Shown here in pieces: positions 59,100 through 64,000 of a stretch of DNA of 64,000 bases. The DNA comes from Chionoecetes opilio (Eukaryota > Arthropoda > Malacostraca > Decapoda > Majidae). How positions within the stretch are numbered: position 1 is the first letter of the stretch; each line of letters opens with the position of its first letter. The notes beneath the pieces were generated by a model. That model ran no database searches, had not been told where the DNA came from, and saw only the letters and a list, made by a program, of their open reading frames with translations. The DNA is taken from contig JACEEZ010024145.1 of the NCBI GenBank assembly GCA_016584305.1, positions 1 through 64,000 of the forward strand, in the 5' to 3' direction. A program made the position numbers and the translations under genes.

Positions 59100-59819
59100 G
59101 AGGTCATTGACGCACCAACCCATCAACCCAGCCAACACAAACACACTTGTCTAATGTAAGCTTGGCGGCCTCCATCATTCACGCAGGCCTCAACCCCAAC
59201 CTCATGTACACACCTCCCACGCACACACACACACATCACGGTATCATATCATATCATCATATCATATCAGAGAGAGAGAGATTCATAAACACGGTGTTAC
59301 ATGTGGGAAGCCATTCAGATTGTCTCTCACTGCATCATAATTTTTGTGGGTAACTTCTGCTTGTTACTATAATAAGATCAACATTAGAATATACAGGAAT
59401 TGCATGGTCCTGTAAAAATAAAATAGGGAAAGGCGATAATACACAGGATGGCAACTCAGATGGCGCCCTGATTGAAAGATCTAACAGACGCGGGAACACA
59501 CAATGAAATGAAAATGCCAACACATGAAAAAAGGACTCGTTACAGCCTATAAATTGATTAGTGACTTAGGAGAAAGTGACAGAAAAGCCCGGCTATTAAG
59601 GAGAAAAAGAAGCTGGATAATTGTGGGAACTAAAGGAAAAATTGAGAATACAATTAAGGATGCCTGAATAACACAAAGTAGTTCCCCCATAGAAGTATGT
59701 ACAACTTATACACACACACACACACACTTTCTGGAGAGAGAGAGGAGACAACAAAATATCACGAATGTGGAGGTATAGTTCAAACACAACTGCTGACTTC
59801 AGAGAAAAATAACTACAAT
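59100..59819. other. No gene seen
   Basis: Mixed composition with short CA and GA runs (59220 and 59712). Nothing recognised. Confidence 0.6.
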
Positions 59820-60600
59820 AAACCCTCTCTAATTCAAACCAATAGACCACCCCAGCGAGCCCGATCCGCCATCTGGTGGCCGTCCGGGAACCACACGCGG
59901 AGCCAGAACGCCGGGCCTCCTGGTGCCGGGCCCGACTCATCCTCCACTATTCCCCACCAAACCAGCCACAACCAAGTGCTGTCACGGTCAACACAGGCTC
60001 ATACAAAATGGAAACACACGAGCCCCACACTATTCATGGCGTTATAATGAGGACTGCTGGCAAAACAGAAGTATCCGACCACAGGTGTCCTACAACACTC
60101 CACCAAATACTGCAAAGAAACGCTTCAAGGCGGGTGCATGGGTTAATATTACCTTCTCTGCATACATGGAGGTAATATTATATTAACCCATGCACCCGCC
60201 CCGAAGCACTCTCCCACAGCACCCAGCAGAATGTTGTAGGACACCTGCGATCGAATGCCTCTACCCGTGGCCACCGAGATGATAGATGTCTCTCGGTGAT
60301 GTCTCTCGGTATCATCACCGAGATGTCTCAAGGTGGTCTCGCTCTACCCCGCCAACAATCCTCATTATAACGCCATGAACAATGCAAAACTCGCACATTT
60401 CCATTTTGCACAAGCCCATGTTGACCATGACAACACTCAACTGTAGCTGGTTTGGTAGGGAACAACAGAAAAGAAGTCGAGCCCGACACCCCGAGACCCG
60501 ACACTCCAGCTCCGCGCGCAGCTCCCAGACGGCCACCACATGACAGATCCAGCCCACCAAGGTAGTCTATTGGGGGGAGACCTGGGTCAAATTCGCCAAA
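59820..60600. mobile_element. Fold-back element, diverged arms
   Basis: Left arm 59820-60153 and right arm 60171-60600 pair with about three-quarters identity (for example AACCAGCCACAACC versus CAACTGTAGCTGGTT inverted). The apex GGGTGCATGGGTTAATATTA is nearly perfect. The right arm has an extra stretch with GATGTCTCTCGG repeats (60255-60330). Confidence 0.75.
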
Positions 60601-61305
60601 AGTCAGAATGATCCAATGGTTACCTCTAGCCCCTCCACAGAATAAGAACTCACTAAAACATGCCAAAACAGCACAGGTTGTAGTACTTGTACTCACCAAA
60701 AACATGGCTGATACTGAGGTCTTTGTAATGCAGGACTACTGTACACTGCACTCAGGCGTCACTGATAACATCTTCAGGCAAGTCTGCCGTTGCTGCGTTC
60801 AGTAAGGCATCGCGCACAGGTGCACTCGGAGGTACAAAGTGACGTCGGCATACAGTATGCCTAGCGCAAGCCCCAGATCTACAGCCCTGGGAGGTGGATC
60901 GCCACTGGGTTGCCAGCTCGCATCACAATAAGGATATGTAAACAAAGGGCAAAGAAAGCCTCTCCTCTTCTTACCTCTTTAATATTTCATTTCCTGTTGC
61001 TATAACTTTTGCTGCATTAAAGACAGGGTCATCAACAAGTTATTCTGTGACAATAAGAATAGCCACAGAGATAAATTTTGGCAGCTGCTATCTTGGTAGC
61101 AATGTAAATTGTGAAGCGTTCAGTATCGTCCACGATCTCCAATAAATGCGCTAGAATTCATTGGAGTTATATTATTATACACCCATGCTAGAAACAGCTG
61201 ATCTCTCTTTCTATCTCTCTTATAAATTGCTTTATAAAATGCTGTACTTATGATTTTGTACCAATGATATAACCAGGCTCTAATCCCGAAGCCACTTACT
61301 TGTTA
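60601..61305. other. No gene seen
   Basis: No supported coding sequence or RNA. One frame at 60608-60805 lacks any recognisable feature. Confidence 0.55.
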
Positions 61306-62094
61306 AGCCCCTTTCACACATTCACGGTTCGAGCCACGGCAAAGGACGGCCTTGAAATTGGCGTGTACCGTGGTACTTTTGACCACGGTTCACTCGTGGT
61401 ATGGTGATGTTACGTTTCTTGTACGGTTGATCACGGCTTTGCACGACAGACCTACGGTACATTACGGTGTCGCATGGTATGACCTACGGTGATGTACGGT
61501 GGTGATACGGAAATGTACGGCGGTTGTACGGCAAAGTTACGGTGGCCGACGAAGGTGTGCGTGGCGTATATAGGTGTACAGGGGCGAGCAGGGTTAACAG
61601 GTTTGGCCTTAAAAGGCCAATCTGGCCTTTTTCAGAGAAGGTTGACCTCCACTTTATTTTTCTTTGAAGCCAACCTCAATATGACCTTTTGGGGCCCCTT
61701 TTTGTAAAACATGTAATTTGTTTCAAAGAAAGAAAATATATATATATATATACAGGAGAACCTCATTTAACCTGCATTCAAAACAATGGCAGCCTCAAAA
61801 CAATGGCACTAATCGACCCATGCATTTTTTTTTTCTTTTCTTTTCTTTTCTTTTTTTTGGGCCTCCAGCAGGGAGGACCACAGGCTAGCGTGAGCCCGTC
61901 AAGAGAGATCCTGTGAAAAAAGAGAGGAGAGTGTTCGTGGTGCTGGCGTGCGGCACGAGGACTGGCTTGTCCATCCTGACGAGGAGTGCGGGGTAGAAAG
62001 GGGCACTCAGCAGGATAACCCAGGCAGTAATTAGGTATCATTATTTCAAAAACTGAAAAAATTGGCAGAAATTTAGTTCAAATTTTAGTCAGGG

Positions 62095-62380
62095 TTGGCA
62101 ACCCTTTCATCCCTTTCACTGGTAAGCTATGGAACTCTCTTCCTGTTTTATTTTTCCACTTTCCTATGACTTACATCTTTTCAAAAGAAGAGTAACAAGA
62201 CACCTCCCGAACTAAATTGGCCTACCCCTCTGTTTTTATTTTATTCTCTTACTGTCTTCTTTATAGGGACTGGCAACTAAGCGGGCCTTGTGTTACCCAT
62301 TTTTGTTGTGCTCCTTGGCCAGTTCCTTGTGATGGGGGGGGGGGGGGGATCAAAGAAAAAAAAAAAAAGAGATATTGTGC
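62095..62380 (+). mobile_element. Jockey-like LINE 3' end, nested
   Basis: FHPFHW-type text followed by LWNSLPVLFFHFPMTYIFSK, then CACCTCCCGAACTAAATTGG and GGGACTGGCAACTAAGCGGG, match the LINE at 14500-16710. Here the 3' UTR is not split, so it shows the empty site of the MITE at 16353. Confidence 0.75.
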
Positions 62381-62473
62381 GGGAGTTTCCATAATATATA
62401 ATATTCAATAATAACGGCATAAATATATATCGCTATGTTTTCCGAGGGTTGCGGATATAAACTGAGGTTATTC

Positions 62474-62477
<4 letters not shown>

Positions 62478-62536
<59 letters not shown>
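62478..62536. repeat. (TA)n microsatellite
   Basis: Pure TA run inside the MITE. Confidence 0.97.
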
Positions 62537-62537
<1 letters not shown>

Positions 62538-63238
62538 CCTCCTCCTCGAACATGTGAGGTGAATCCACGGGTATTATGTAATTGGCTTCGGGAAACTGAC
62601 AAGAGTTGCAGGTAAAGTACCGCGCTACTTATATTATGACCGTCGCACAACCCTGAAGCGTGACGCGCCGTGAAGCGCTGATGCCACATCCCAAGGATAT
62701 CGTGTCGCCATCTGTACCATCACCGCAGTGCTGCCTTCCCGTCCCGTGGTTCTCCGTACAATTATCGTGTTGCCTCCGTGGTTTGTCGTGCTATTGCATC
62801 ACGGAAAGCCACGGCATTGCTACGGTGAGTCACGGTCACCGTACATCCTCCGGCATATATCGTGACGATGCCTTGGCATACCGTCACTACTTGATTGCAC
62901 CACGGTGCATCACGGTGAAGTACGTTGAACTACGGCATTGCACGGTGCTCCTACGGTGGTGCTAAGGTGATTCACGGTATTTTCAACCGCCACGGCAAAC
63001 TTTTTAATTTTTTAACATGGCCAAAAAATTTCTGGCTCGAGCCGGTGCGCACCGTTGTCGAGATGGTAACTCACGTCAGGGGACGGACTTCCATGGACAT
63101 GCACGCGGTGCAGCTAAGGATGCTGCCGGAGCATGATCTGTGGAGCACTGTGGCTCGAACCGTGAATGTGTGAAAGGGGCTTTAGTCAAGCGTACTCGAG
63201 TCTGGCCCCCGGGCCCCGGCGGCCCTCAGATCCATTGA

Positions 63239-63945
63239 CCCTCCGGGATGCATATTGCCGAACTCCATTGCTGTTTGGGACTAGGGGAAATTAGAACCAA
63301 TCAGAGAGCGGTGGTGTGGGAGGGGCTTATACTCAGCCGCCCACACACAACATTTACGGGTAACTTGCTCATTTTGTGGGCAGATATAGTGTGTGACTTT
63401 GATTCACATTGTATTGTAGAAGAGAGGAAGAGGAGAAGAGTCATGCATCGACTAGAGGATCGTCATGCAGTCGACTAGGGATCAGTCAGAGTCGGATAGA
63501 GGATCAGTCATGCAGTCTGGACTAGAGGGATCAGTCATGCAGTCTGGACTAGAGGGATCAGTCTGCAGTCGACTGAGCGTCATGCTCTTATTTCACCATG
63601 GCAACATATACGGAAGTGCTAGATTTTGAAGAGGAAGGTTTTTTCCCTATAGGTATAATGGTGAAGGATGACTGATCCCTCCTCTTACAGTCCACAGACT
63701 GCATGACTCCTTCCTCCCTTTCCTATCTCTCGCTCTTTCTCTCTCTCTCTCTACAAATATAGTATTTAATCAAAGTCACACACTATATCTGCCCACAAAA
63801 TGAGCAAGTTACCCGTAAATGTTGTGTTTGGGCGGCTGAGTATAAGTCCCTCCCACACCCCCGCTCTCACCGCGCGCTGATTGGTTCTAATTTGCCCTAG
63901 TCTCGAACAGCAATAGAGTTCAGCAATATGCCTCCGGGACACAGC
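63239..63945. mobile_element. Fold-back element with a tandem-repeat spacer
   Basis: Left arm 63239-63406 (GGGATGCATATTGCC...GTGTGTGACTTTGATT) is mirrored at about 63762-63940. The spacer has several copies of a unit of about 28 bp (GACTAGAGGGATCAGTCATG, then CAGTCTG) at 63440-63570. The arms include AACCAATCAG and TATACTCAGCCGCCC. No gene. Confidence 0.8.
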
Positions 63946-64000
63946 CCGGTGTGTCCTGTGGCCAATCCGCCTCTGGGGTCATACTCCTTCAGATTCATAG

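Larger units (their letters stand above)
61306..63181. mobile_element. 1.9-kb PIF/Harbinger-type MITE with ACGG-rich ends
   Basis: The inverted ends of about 33 bp, AGCCCCTTTCACACATTCAC and the following GGTTCGAGCCAC, are perfect at 63149-63181. TTA flanks both sides (61303-61305 and 63182-63184). The subterminal 200-300 bp on both sides are packed with ACGGT and CACGG motifs. The interior holds a Jockey-like LINE 3' end and a TA array. No transposase. Confidence 0.87.

Overview
This is a repeat-dominated eukaryotic window, most likely from a decapod crustacean, and crab-like in character. The evidence is the spliceosomal U2 and U4 snRNA genes, degenerate TTAGG-type (AACCT) arrays, tRNA-derived SINEs, very long dinucleotide arrays, and the mix of CR1-like, Jockey-like, I/Loa-like and RTE-like LINEs. 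The species call is inference. I see no complete host protein gene. The only host-like coding candidates are two short exons, at 13462-13611 and 51642-51801, and I cannot name either.

Left part (1-13 kb). The window opens inside an R2-type retrotransposon on the minus strand. Its 5' end carries exactly 28 nt of 28S rRNA and folds as a complete HDV-like self-cleaving ribozyme (804-1057). It sits in non-ribosomal DNA next to an LTR-retroelement remnant with a 3' LTR at 2143-2811. A CR1-like 3' end follows, then a tandemly duplicated 1.5-kb segment with an N at the join, a fold-back element rich in AACCT, and a U2 snRNA gene at 10442.

Centre-left (13-32 kb). A decayed Jockey-like LINE carries a small TTA-flanked MITE. 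A 32-bp minisatellite array stands upstream of a U4 snRNA gene and holds a layered stack of insertions: hAT, then a satellite chunk, then a Tc1-like element. After U4 (21086-21230) come a non-autonomous hAT, two long perfect-looking palindromes, a 3.2-kb PIF/Harbinger element with an interlocked transposase and MADF gene, and a second Tc1-like copy.

Centre-right (32-47 kb). An I/Loa-like LINE (ORF1, endonuclease, RT, RNase H) is split by a MITE and by an RTE-like LINE. From about 37.5 kb to 46.4 kb the sequence becomes homopolymer-noisy. The change falls inside the RTE copy, so many frameshifts there may be sequencing or assembly error. This tract holds a near full-length but broken copy of a multicopy uncharacterised animal gene family, with a possible PIN/FEN-like region.

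Right part (47-64 kb). A second satellite plus U4 unit has its U4 gene split at nucleotide 27 by a 2.6-kb hAT with a perfect 8-bp target duplication. That hAT carries an exon-like fragment. Further elements follow: a GGTTCACAC MITE, a hAT transposase fragment, a CR1-like fragment, a second RTE copy almost identical to the first, a 1.9-kb Harbinger-type MITE and several long fold-back elements.

Overall the window records how selfish elements build up around snRNA genes. Several insertions can be ordered in time because each interrupts a recognisable target.
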